Source of the DNA: an uncultured bacterium
GTDB taxonomy: Bacteria; Bacillota_I; Bacilli_A; RF39; UBA660
DNA: 64,000 nt
Direction of reading: 5' to 3'
Assembly: GCA_946560065.1 (NCBI GenBank)
Contig: CAMNUE010000011.1
Span: forward strand, 1-64,000
The translations under genes were made by a program, and so were the position numbers. The notes beneath the pieces are model-generated. The model ran no database searches. It worked only from the letters and a program-made list of their open reading frames with translations, and had not been told where the DNA came from. How positions within the stretch are numbered: the stretch's first letter is position 1; each line of letters starts with the position of its first letter. Below, piece after piece: positions 52,967 to 60,236 of this stretch.

Positions 52967-54025
52967 ATGAAAAGAATTACTTACATCGATATAGCACGTG
53001 CCTTTGCAATAATATTTATAGTGATTGGCCATACATTAGTTCATTCACAACATTGTTCTTTAGTTTTTAAATTTTTGTACAGTTTTCATGTGTTGTTGTT
53101 TTTTATATTATCAGGTTATACTTTTAAAATTAAAAAAGAAAAATTTTTAATCTATGTAAAAAATAAATTTATTAGAATTATGATTCCATATTTTGTTTGG
53201 GCGTTATTATTTTTAATACCTTATATGCTGTTTGGTGGAACAGTAGAGGAATCAATTGGTACCTCTTCATCTTTTGATTTAAAAACCCAAATAATTAATA
53301 TATTATATGGAAATGGAAATATGTCAGCTTTAAAGCAAAATAGTTCATTGTGGTTTTTGCCAGCACTATTTACAATGGAAATAGTGTATTATTTTGTAAT
53401 AAACTTAATAAATAAAAATAGGAAACTTCAAATTCCAGTATTAGTAATTTTGCTTGCGCTTAGTTATATAACCAATATGTTTTTTCCGATTATTTTACCT
53501 TGGGGAATTAATACAGTATTAGAATTAGGAATATTTTTTTATGTAGGATATTTATTAAGATATCACAATATTTTTGATAAGAAATCAAAACTATGTGACA
53601 ATAGTTGTATAACATTTATACTAACGATTGGATTACTTGCATGTTTTTTGAATAATCACAATGTATCATGTATAGAGTATGAATATGGAAATTTTACACT
53701 AGCATTAATTTCAGGTCTAACATTATCCATTTTTACTATTTATATTGCATACTTAATAAATAAAAACAAATTTTTAGAGTATATTGGACAAAACACAATG
53801 GGAATACTAGTTTTCCATAAGCTAATTATATTAGTTTTTCAAACAAAATTGGGTGTAATATCTAGTATGTTAGAAAACAGTAATATAGTAATTGAAGTAC
53901 TATTAACAATAGTCATAACATCTTTATCAATTTTCTTTTCCCTAGTAGCAACAGAAATTACAAAGAAAATTATGCCTTGTTTAGTTGGTGAAAAAATGGA
54001 AAATAAAATTCCAAAACATAGTTAG
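52967..54025 (+). CDS. Acyltransferase family 3 membrane protein
   Basis: A 352-residue membrane protein with about ten helices. ITYIDIARAFAIIFIVIGHT (catalytic His), LFFILSGYTFKIK and WFLPALFTMEI match the acyltransferase-3/NolL-type family that O-acetylates surface sugars. GAGGTG lies 7 bases before the ATG at 52967; the in-frame GTG at 52958 is part of that site. It is separated from the flippase by 133 AT-rich bases, and is the last gene of the capsule locus. Confidence 0.85.
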   Translation: MKRITYIDIARAFAIIFIVIGHTLVHSQHCSLVFKFLYSFHVLLFFILSGYTFKIKKEKFLIYVKNKFIRIMIPYFVWALLFLIPYMLFGGTVEESIGTSSSFDLKTQIINILYGNGNMSALKQNSSLWFLPALFTMEIVYYFVINLINKNRKLQIPVLVILLALSYITNMFFPIILPWGINTVLELGIFFYVGYLLRYHNIFDKKSKLCDNSCITFILTIGLLACFLNNHNVSCIEYEYGNFTLALISGLTLSIFTIYIAYLINKNKFLEYIGQNTMGILVFHKLIILVFQTKLGVISSMLENSNIVIEVLLTIVITSLSIFFSLVATEITKKIMPCLVGEKMENKIPKHS

Positions 54026-54052
54026 AAATCAAAAATCTAATTATGTTTTTAT
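54013..54052 (+). terminator. Intrinsic terminator
   Basis: AAAACATAGTTAGA (54013-54026) pairs with TCTAATTATGTTTT (54036-54049, one mismatch or wobble), then more T. Overlaps the acyltransferase stop codon. Confidence 0.75.
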
Positions 54053-54099
54053 TTTATATTCAAGAGAAAAATGATAACATATAAAAAAGGAGTAATTTT

Positions 54100-54996
54100 A
54101 TGAAAGAATATTATATTGATTTAGGATCATCTACAATAAAAGTATATGAATACGAAGAAAAATTAAAGTTAATTGAAGAACATTCGATATACTTTAAAAA
54201 TGATTTTGATTCTATGAAAGGAATCAGCAAAACAAATTTAGAAGAGTTGTGTTCTTATTTTGAAACACTTACAAAGAAATACAATTTTAAATATGAAAAC
54301 ACTCATATCTATGTAACAGGAATTTTTAGAAATTTATGTTATCAAAAGAAACAAGAAATGGTCAAACTATTTAATGACAAATTTGACTTATACTTCAATA
54401 TTATTAGTCATGGAATTGAAAATTATTATTTGGGTAAAGCAATGGCTAATGATTACAATAATAAAAAAGTATTAATTATTAATATGGGTGGAAAGACTAC
54501 CGAGTTAGTTACTTTTGAAGGAGATAAGATTACTGATACTAAGAATTTAGTAATTGGAGTTGCTGATTTACTTAACAACTTCTCTAAAGTCAATGAGCCA
54601 AAGAGTGGTAATACAATTGAAGAGATGGATAAATTTGTAGAAGAAAAAATAGCCGATTTAGAACTAGCTAATGACTACGATTGTGCAATCTTTACTGGTG
54701 GAGAAGAGAGATTCGAATTACTAACAGATTTCAATTTAGTAGAAAATACTTTGTTTGACGACGGAATTCATAAATATATGCTTAGTTTAGAAGATTATAT
54801 TTCAGGAACAGAAAAAGTATTTTATGATTTCACATTAGAAGATTTATATAAATTAATGCCAGAAAATCCAAAATGGATGGATGGAGCTAGAGCAGGAGCA
54901 ATCATCCCATTAACATTATTTAAGAAGGCAAATGTTAAATGGATAATTCCATCAGATTTAAATTTAATCAATGGAGTTATTAACGATTCAAAATAA
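54100..54996 (+). CDS. Ppx/GppA-like ASKHA protein
   Basis: A 298-residue protein of the Ppx/GppA exopolyphosphatase class in the actin-like ASKHA fold. DLGSSTIKVYEYE forms phosphate-1, VTGIFRNL the segment with the catalytic Glu position (here Gly-Ile-Phe-Arg), INMGGKTTELVTF phosphate-2 and IFTGGEERF the adenosine motif. It is shorter than Ppx (about 500 residues), resembling the N-terminal two domains alone. It may hydrolyse polyphosphate or (p)ppGpp, or be a divergent relative; the family is fairly clear, the substrate is not. Confidence 0.75.
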   Translation: MKEYYIDLGSSTIKVYEYEEKLKLIEEHSIYFKNDFDSMKGISKTNLEELCSYFETLTKKYNFKYENTHIYVTGIFRNLCYQKKQEMVKLFNDKFDLYFNIISHGIENYYLGKAMANDYNNKKVLIINMGGKTTELVTFEGDKITDTKNLVIGVADLLNNFSKVNEPKSGNTIEEMDKFVEEKIADLELANDYDCAIFTGGEERFELLTDFNLVENTLFDDGIHKYMLSLEDYISGTEKVFYDFTLEDLYKLMPENPKWMDGARAGAIIPLTLFKKANVKWIIPSDLNLINGVINDSK

Positions 54997-55009
54997 CTCG
55001 TTTTTTCAC

Positions 55010-55037
55010 AAATCACAATTCAGTGATTTTTCTTTTT
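55010..55037 (+). terminator. Intrinsic terminator
   Basis: AAATCAC (55010-55016) with GTGATTT (55023-55029), loop AATTCA, then TTCTTTTTT. Confidence 0.75.
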
Positions 55038-55078
55038 TAGAAAAAACTATATAAAAACAATTTATTTAAAAACAACTC

Positions 55079-55107
55079 TTGAATTATTTGAAATGATAAT
55101 ATATGAT
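55079..55107 (+). promoter_or_regulatory. Promoter of the DUF6338-PurA-like module
   Basis: TTGAAT at 55079-55084, 17-base spacer, TATGAT at 55102-55107, 23 bases before the first start. Confidence 0.55.
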
Positions 55108-55130
55108 AATAAAAATCAATGGAGGTTTTT

Positions 55131-55787
55131 ATGGAAATAAGTGAGTTATTAATAAGAATTTTGATTTTATTGTTACCAGGAATATTGGGAACATTTATCA
55201 TAGAATCATTAGTAAGCAAAAGAAAATTTAGCAACAGAGACTATTTGGTCTCAGTGATTTTAATTAGTTTTTCATCTTATGCTGGATTATTCTTGTTTAA
55301 AAATATTTTAAACTTATTAAGAGAAGGAATAAATCACATGAATGTAGAAAAAGTTGTATTTTTCCAAGCTCTAGTAGACAGTAATACGAGTATAAATTTT
55401 TACGAAGTAGCAGAAACATGTTTCATTTCAATAATAATCAGCTTAATAGTAACAATTTTAATAAACAAAGGATTGTATTATGGATTATTTAGAAAAGTGA
55501 ATATAACGAGAAAAACCGGTAATGATCCTTGGAATGACTTATTCGAAAATAATACAAAAGGTATAAAGTCATATGTATATATAGTCTATCCAGTTGAAGA
55601 TAGAGTGTATGGAGGATGGGTAAATGCTTACTCTCAAGATTCTGAGAATCCAGAATTATTATTGTCAAACGTAATAGTAACAGAAAACAAGGATAGAGGA
55701 AATGTATTATATAATATGGACAAATTATATCTAAAATTGGATAAAGATATAATAATAGAAATAGTTGATAAGGAGGAAAGTGACTAA
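55131..55787 (+). CDS. DUF6338-like membrane protein
   Basis: A 218-residue protein with three membrane segments (about 7-25, 40-60 and 100-120) and a C-terminal soluble domain: NDPWNDLFENNTKGIKSYVY, VYGGWVNAYSQDSENPEL and LYLKLDKDIIIEI. The W-D-x-F, R-V/Y-G-G-W pattern fits the DUF6338 family, small membrane proteins of unknown function. AATGGAGG is 5 bases upstream of the ATG at 55131. It is the first of four genes spaced closely (2 bases to overlap), so the module is one transcript. Confidence 0.7.
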   Translation: MEISELLIRILILLLPGILGTFIIESLVSKRKFSNRDYLVSVILISFSSYAGLFLFKNILNLLREGINHMNVEKVVFFQALVDSNTSINFYEVAETCFISIIISLIVTILINKGLYYGLFRKVNITRKTGNDPWNDLFENNTKGIKSYVYIVYPVEDRVYGGWVNAYSQDSENPELLLSNVIVTENKDRGNVLYNMDKLYLKLDKDIIIEIVDKEESD

Positions 55788-55789
55788 AA

Positions 55790-55969
55790 ATGGAAAATAA
55801 ATTTCACCAAAATAATAAGAAAAGTACCAAAGTAATGCCTAGCTTTAAAAATTATAATCTTAATAAAAATGTTCCAAATGATAAGAAAACACCAAAGCCA
55901 CCAGGAGCAAATAGCCATAAAATTTCAAACAAAGGAGTAGAAGAAAATGTACAAAAAAATAATGAATAG
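55790..55969 (+). CDS. Tiny basic protein with PKPPG motif, first of two
   Basis: A 59-residue ORF with AAGGAGG 13-19 bases before the ATG, overlapping the preceding stop by no more than 3 bases. It is polar, Asn/Lys-rich, with DKKTPKPPGANSHKISNKG in the middle. The same TPKPPG(A/G) string recurs in the next ORF, which is strong evidence that both are translated. No membrane segment. Not in any family I recognise. Position between a membrane protein and a nucleotide-enzyme paralog suggests a substrate, activator or structural peptide. Confidence 0.65.
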   Translation: MENKFHQNNKKSTKVMPSFKNYNLNKNVPNDKKTPKPPGANSHKISNKGVEENVQKNNE

Positions 55970-56078
55970 AATTGATTCGAATATAATAACTGAAAATGCA
56001 AATCCAAATAAAAAACCACAAAAACCAACTCCCAAACCACCAGGTGGTGAATCGAAAAATAACAATACGGGAGAATAG
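55947..56078 (+). CDS. Tiny basic protein with PKPPGG motif, second of two
   Basis: A 43-residue ORF overlapping the first by 23 bases in another frame, with GGAG about 10 bases before the ATG. It ends NPNKKPQKPTPKPPGGESKN and NNTGE. The shared TPKPPG motif makes it a relative of the upstream protein. The PurA-like gene starts 2 bases after its stop. Function unknown. Confidence 0.65.
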   Translation: MYKKIMNRIDSNIITENANPNKKPQKPTPKPPGGESKNNNTGE

Positions 56079-56080
56079 AA

Positions 56081-57232
56081 ATGAAAAGAAACGTCTACGC
56101 AATAATCGATGGTCAAGCAGGTAGTTGTGGTAAAGGAAAGGTAATAGGGCAGTATGCTCTTGAAAATAATATTGATGCTGCTATAACAAATTGTATGCCT
56201 AACGCAGGACATACATTTGTATCTAATGGCAAAAAAAGAGTTTTTTGTAATATACCAGTCTCATCAGTAAATGAGAATACTGAACTTTTTATTGGACCAG
56301 GATCAGTTATAGATATGAATTCTTTGGAAAGAGAATATGAAGAAAATAAAGATATCTTAGAAGGAAGAGAGATAATCGTTCATCCACTAGTACCATTAAT
56401 CAAAGAAGAACATATATTAAGAGAAAAACAAGAAATAAAAACAGGCTCTACTTTTAAAGGGTGTTGTGCCTGTCAAACAGAAAAAATGATGCGAGGTCCT
56501 GAAAATATTTTCTTTAAAGAATATAAAAATATTAAAGCAACAGATAACTATTACAAAAGACTACAGTACCATTTAAAAAATTCAGATTATATCTTACTAG
56601 AAGGAGCACAAGGATGTGATTTGGATATGAATCATAGTCGTCATTATCCTAATACAACCTCTCGGCAAGTAAGTGTTGCTCAAATGTTAGCCGATTCAGG
56701 AATATCCCCATTATACTTCAAAGATGCAATTATGGTAATTAGACCGTTTCCAATCAGAATTAGTAATGAAATCTATGATGGAAGCAAAATATATAGTGGT
56801 GATTATGGTGAAAAAAACTCCGAACTAACATGGAATCAAATTAATATAGGCTCATATTTAGGACAATATCCCAGTGTTATAACAGAAGAAGATGTTGAAG
56901 AATATCAGGACTTAGCAGATGATTTGACAGAACACACAACAGTTACTAAAAAAATTAGAAGAATATTTGACATCGATATAGAACTACTAAAAAGAAATAT
57001 CGAAATAAATACACCAGCAGAGATTTATCTAAACTTCTTTGAGCAATTAGATTCTAGTTATAGGAATCTTCATGGAGTATACACTGGTAGTGATGGAATC
57101 TATATAGATAAATATCGTCGTGAATACTTATCTTGGTTAGAAGAAGAGTTAGGGGTTTCAATTACTATGCTAGGAACAGGGCCAGATTTAAATCATTATA
57201 TAGACAGAAGACAATATGTAAAAAAAAGATGA
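56081..57232 (+). CDS. Adenylosuccinate-synthetase paralog, PurZ-like
   Basis: A 383-residue relative of PurA, which joins Asp to IMP using GTP. The P-loop is DGQAGSCGKGK rather than WGDEGKGK, so the catalytic Asp is Ser, as in PurZ. NAGHTF (His) is kept, as are LEGAQGCDLDMNH, YPNTTSRQVSVAQML, the Arg loop TTVTKKIRRIFDID and GTGPDLNHY. The guanine-recognition T-K-L-D is NFFEQLD, so GTP specificity is lost. It is shorter than PurA (about 430) and similar to PurZ. It probably makes an Asp adduct of another nucleotide. No phage genes are near. It ends the DUF6338 module. Confidence 0.8.
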   Translation: MKRNVYAIIDGQAGSCGKGKVIGQYALENNIDAAITNCMPNAGHTFVSNGKKRVFCNIPVSSVNENTELFIGPGSVIDMNSLEREYEENKDILEGREIIVHPLVPLIKEEHILREKQEIKTGSTFKGCCACQTEKMMRGPENIFFKEYKNIKATDNYYKRLQYHLKNSDYILLEGAQGCDLDMNHSRHYPNTTSRQVSVAQMLADSGISPLYFKDAIMVIRPFPIRISNEIYDGSKIYSGDYGEKNSELTWNQINIGSYLGQYPSVITEEDVEEYQDLADDLTEHTTVTKKIRRIFDIDIELLKRNIEINTPAEIYLNFFEQLDSSYRNLHGVYTGSDGIYIDKYRREYLSWLEEELGVSITMLGTGPDLNHYIDRRQYVKKR

Positions 57233-57238
57233 CACTAT

Positions 57239-57260
57239 AACAGACATTAGTCTGTTTTTA
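57239..57260 (+). terminator. Intrinsic terminator
   Basis: AACAGAC (57239-57245) with GTCTGTT (57250-57256), loop ATTA, then TTT. Confidence 0.8.
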
Positions 57261-57278
57261 ATATATTCAAATATATGT

Positions 57279-57306
57279 TTGATAAAATATAATTCTATAG
57301 TATAAT
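57279..57306 (+). promoter_or_regulatory. Promoter of the DUF2130 gene
   Basis: TTGATA at 57279-57284, 16-base spacer, TATAAT at 57301-57306. Confidence 0.65.
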
Positions 57307-57333
57307 AAATATGTATAATGAAAGGAGAGAAAA

Positions 57334-58845
57334 ATGAACGAAATTAAATGTCCAAACTGTGGAACTGTTTTTCAAATAAATGAAACAGACTACGATAAAG
57401 TAGTTAAACAAATAAGAGATAAAGAATTCGAAAAAGAATTAAAAATAAGAGAAACTCAACATAAAGAAAGTGAGGAAGCTGCTGTTAAGATAGTGAAAGC
57501 TAACCTAGAAAAAGAAACAGCTTCTAAACTAAATGAAAAAGATATTGAAATATCAAAACTTCAACAAGAACTAAAATCTAAAGAGGAACAAGTTAAATCT
57601 GAATTAGAAAAGAAACATTTAGAAGAACTTAATAAAAGTCAAACAGAGATAAATGAACTAAAAAATAGAATTGAATCAATTACTCGTGAAAATAAACTTG
57701 CTATAAAAAATATCGAAACTGAAAAGGAAAAAGAAGAAGTAAAAAAAATAGGTGAAAAAGAACAAGAAATAACTAAACTACAAAATGAATTAAAAAACAT
57801 CGAAGAACAAACTAAAAATCAATTAGAAAAGAAATATACAGAAGAACTTACAAAGAGTCAAACAGAAATAAATGATCTAAAAAACAAAATTAAATTACTT
57901 GATTCTGAAAATGCTCTTGCCATTAAAAATGCCGTTACTGAAAAAGACAATGAAATAACAATTCTAAGTAGTAAACTTGAATCTAATAAAACAGAATATT
58001 TATTAAAAGAAAAGAGTATTAAAGAAAATTACGAAGAGAAAATAAAAAATAAAGATGAGCAAATTGCTTATTATAAAGACTTTAAAGCTCGTCAATCTAC
58101 TAAGATGATTGGTGAATCATTAGAGCAACATTGTCATACAGAATTCAATCGTATTAGACCTTTATTTAAAAATGCTTACTTTGAAAAAGATAACGATGCC
58201 AAAACTGGCTCAAAAGGAGACTTTATTTTTCGAGATTTTGATGATGATAAAACAGAAATTACTTCAATTATGTTCGAGATGAAAAATGAAGCAGATGAAA
58301 CTAGTACAAAACATAAGAATGAAGATTTTTTTAAAGAATTAGACAAAGATAGAAAAGAAAAAAATTGTGAATATGCAGTATTAGTATCACTTCTAGAAAT
58401 AGACAATGAATTTTATAATACTGGAATAGTTGATGTCTCACACCGTTATCCAAAGATGTATGTAATTAGGCCTCAATTCTTCATTCCTTTAATTACTTTA
58501 ATTCGTAATTTAGCAATGAATTCTTTAAAATATAAAAAAGAACTTCAAGTAATTCAAAATCAAAATATTGACATTTCTCATTTTGAAGAGAATATGGCCT
58601 CATTCAAAGAAGGCTTTGGCAGAAATTATCGCCTAGCCAGTGAGAAATTTAAAAAGGCCATTGATGAAATCGATAAAACAATTGATCACCTTCAAAAAAC
58701 AAAAGACGCCTTACTATCAAGCGAAAACAATCTTCGTCTTGCTAACAATAAAGCTGAAGATTTAACTATCAAAAAATTAACTACTAATAGTCCAACTATG
58801 GCTGAAATGTTTACTGAACTAAAAAATAATGATAAAGCAGCTTAA
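57334..58845 (+). CDS. DUF2130-family coiled-coil protein
   Basis: A 503-residue protein. A short N-terminal zinc-ribbon half (IKCPNCGTVFQINETDYDKV), a long coiled coil (about 30-255, with two near-repeats EINELKNRIESI and EINDLKNKIKLL), then the DUF2130 domain: RQSTKMIGESLEQHCHTEFN, DAKTGSKGDFIFRD, TSIMFEMKNEADETSTKHKN, YAVLVSLLEIDNEFYNTGI and YVIRPQFFIPLI. The domain has a nuclease-like fold core (GD-F, E-K) but is uncharacterised. Soluble. The GNAT-like gene follows 12 bases later. Confidence 0.85.
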   Translation: MNEIKCPNCGTVFQINETDYDKVVKQIRDKEFEKELKIRETQHKESEEAAVKIVKANLEKETASKLNEKDIEISKLQQELKSKEEQVKSELEKKHLEELNKSQTEINELKNRIESITRENKLAIKNIETEKEKEEVKKIGEKEQEITKLQNELKNIEEQTKNQLEKKYTEELTKSQTEINDLKNKIKLLDSENALAIKNAVTEKDNEITILSSKLESNKTEYLLKEKSIKENYEEKIKNKDEQIAYYKDFKARQSTKMIGESLEQHCHTEFNRIRPLFKNAYFEKDNDAKTGSKGDFIFRDFDDDKTEITSIMFEMKNEADETSTKHKNEDFFKELDKDRKEKNCEYAVLVSLLEIDNEFYNTGIVDVSHRYPKMYVIRPQFFIPLITLIRNLAMNSLKYKKELQVIQNQNIDISHFEENMASFKEGFGRNYRLASEKFKKAIDEIDKTIDHLQKTKDALLSSENNLRLANNKAEDLTIKKLTTNSPTMAEMFTELKNNDKAA

Positions 58846-58856
58846 GGGAGAAAAAT

Positions 58857-59306
58857 ATGAAGTTAGATAATTTTCATTTAGAAGAATATGATATGACCAG
58901 CCCAATTCATAAAACAGTTGTTATTGAGTTAGAAAATGACAGAGACGGAAAATACTATTTAGGCAATCTAGAATACCAAATAGAAGAAATTAATAAACTA
59001 AGAGAAAATGATATAATAAACCAAGCATACATAGCTTTTTATAATGAAGAAGCAGTTGGATATATATCATTAATTTATAAAGAAAATCGTTATGAAATAA
59101 GTTATGGAATTAGACCAAAATATCGAGGAGAACATTTAGGCGCCTTACTTCTTCAAGAATTCTCAGAAAAGGTATTTGAAGACAATAATAAAATAAATGA
59201 ATTGGCTCTAATGATTTGTAATCAAAATACTAGTAGTAAGAAAACAGCATCCTTAGCAGGATATAGGAAAGAGACCTCAACAAAACACATTCAGAAAAGA
59301 CTGTAG
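58857..59306 (+). CDS. GNAT-family acetyltransferase-like protein
   Basis: A 149-residue protein with the GNAT order: INQAYIAFYNEEAVGYISLI, then YEISYGIRPKYRGEHLGALL (the acetyl-CoA pyrophosphate loop, RxxxxG) and ELALMICNQNTSSKKTASLA. It would acetylate an amine or protein N-terminus. The substrate is unknown. Twelve bases after the DUF2130 gene. Confidence 0.75.
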   Translation: MKLDNFHLEEYDMTSPIHKTVVIELENDRDGKYYLGNLEYQIEEINKLRENDIINQAYIAFYNEEAVGYISLIYKENRYEISYGIRPKYRGEHLGALLLQEFSEKVFEDNNKINELALMICNQNTSSKKTASLAGYRKETSTKHIQKRL

Positions 59307-59392
59307 CAAAATTTTATATTAATTCCTTCCCTTTTTATTGATTTCTAAGAAAAAAAGCTTTAGAATATTTAGGCATAGAAGGAGTGTTAAGA

Positions 59393-60160
59393 ATGAAACC
59401 AAAATTTAAATTTAACAATAGTCAACAAGAAAAGAAAGAAGAAAGTTATAAAAATGATATTAAAGCAGAATTGAAGAATAACAGTATTGTTTTATCTTTT
59501 GCCTTATCAATAATAGTAATTGGAATTATTTCAATCTTTTATAAAAATAGTAATACCTTACTAATAGGAATTGCAATCAGCTCACTTTTACTCACAATTA
59601 TTCAATGTGTCGGTAATGGAAATACAATGTTAAATATTTTTCCAATCTTTACAATGCTCATATTTGGTTTTTTTCCAAAAACAATCGAAAGCATTCCAGG
59701 AATAAACATTTTATTAAAAGAAGCCTACTGCAATCTAATCATCTTTATCGCATTTTCACTAACTTTTCTAACTCAGTCTTATAAGAATGTAATATTTAAA
59801 CATAAGATAGAGCAAGCAGGAATTGAGTACAATAAAGAAAAAAACAAGATGATTACTGCTCAATTAGAAATAATCAAAAACATTAAAATAAAAGCCTCAA
59901 AAATTAAAACTATTTCTGAGGAAAAAGGATTATATGACTTAAAGTTTAATAAAGCCATAAATGATCTTAATGAATACGTTGAAAATGAAACTTTCATTAA
60001 TAATGTTAAATCAACTTTAATAAACAAAGGTAGTGAAGATCAAAAAAGCACTTTTAATATCGAAGAAGTAGAAGAATCCATTCTTTTAAACAGTGGTGTA
60101 GCAAGAAGACAAATCAATGCTACAAAAGAAAAAGAAGAAGAGGAATTAGTTATTGAATAA
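59393..60160 (+). CDS. Hypothetical membrane protein with coiled-coil C-terminus
   Basis: A 255-residue protein with four membrane helices (about 30-48, 54-72, 80-96 and 108-126), then a long charged helix-rich tail (IEYNKEKNKMITAQLEIIKN onward). ATG 59393, eight bases after AAGGAG, was chosen over the TTG/GTG upstream. No family recognised. Confidence 0.6.
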   Translation: MKPKFKFNNSQQEKKEESYKNDIKAELKNNSIVLSFALSIIVIGIISIFYKNSNTLLIGIAISSLLLTIIQCVGNGNTMLNIFPIFTMLIFGFFPKTIESIPGINILLKEAYCNLIIFIAFSLTFLTQSYKNVIFKHKIEQAGIEYNKEKNKMITAQLEIIKNIKIKASKIKTISEEKGLYDLKFNKAINDLNEYVENETFINNVKSTLINKGSEDQKSTFNIEEVEESILLNSGVARRQINATKEKEEEELVIE

Positions 60161-60187
60161 AAGCAGTCTTTAATGACTGCCTTTATC
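60160..60187 (+). terminator. Intrinsic terminator
   Basis: AAAGCAGTC with GACTGC-CTTT (one bulge), loop TTTAAT. Confidence 0.6.
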
Positions 60188-60216
60188 TTGTTCTAAAAGG
60201 TTATTTGTGATATAAT
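60188..60216 (+). promoter_or_regulatory. Promoter of the second LCP gene
   Basis: TTGTTC at 60188-60193, 17-base spacer, extended TGA-TATAAT at 60211-60216. Confidence 0.7.
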
Positions 60217-60236
60217 TCTAGACATGAGGTGATAAT

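Noticed and set aside
55852-56212. Three - strand open frames
   Set aside because: They are antisense to two PKPPG ORFs and the PurA-like gene, Phe-rich, without ribosome sites.
56081-57232. Prophage origin of the PurZ-like gene
   Set aside because: No capsid, terminase, integrase or replication genes are visible anywhere in the window.
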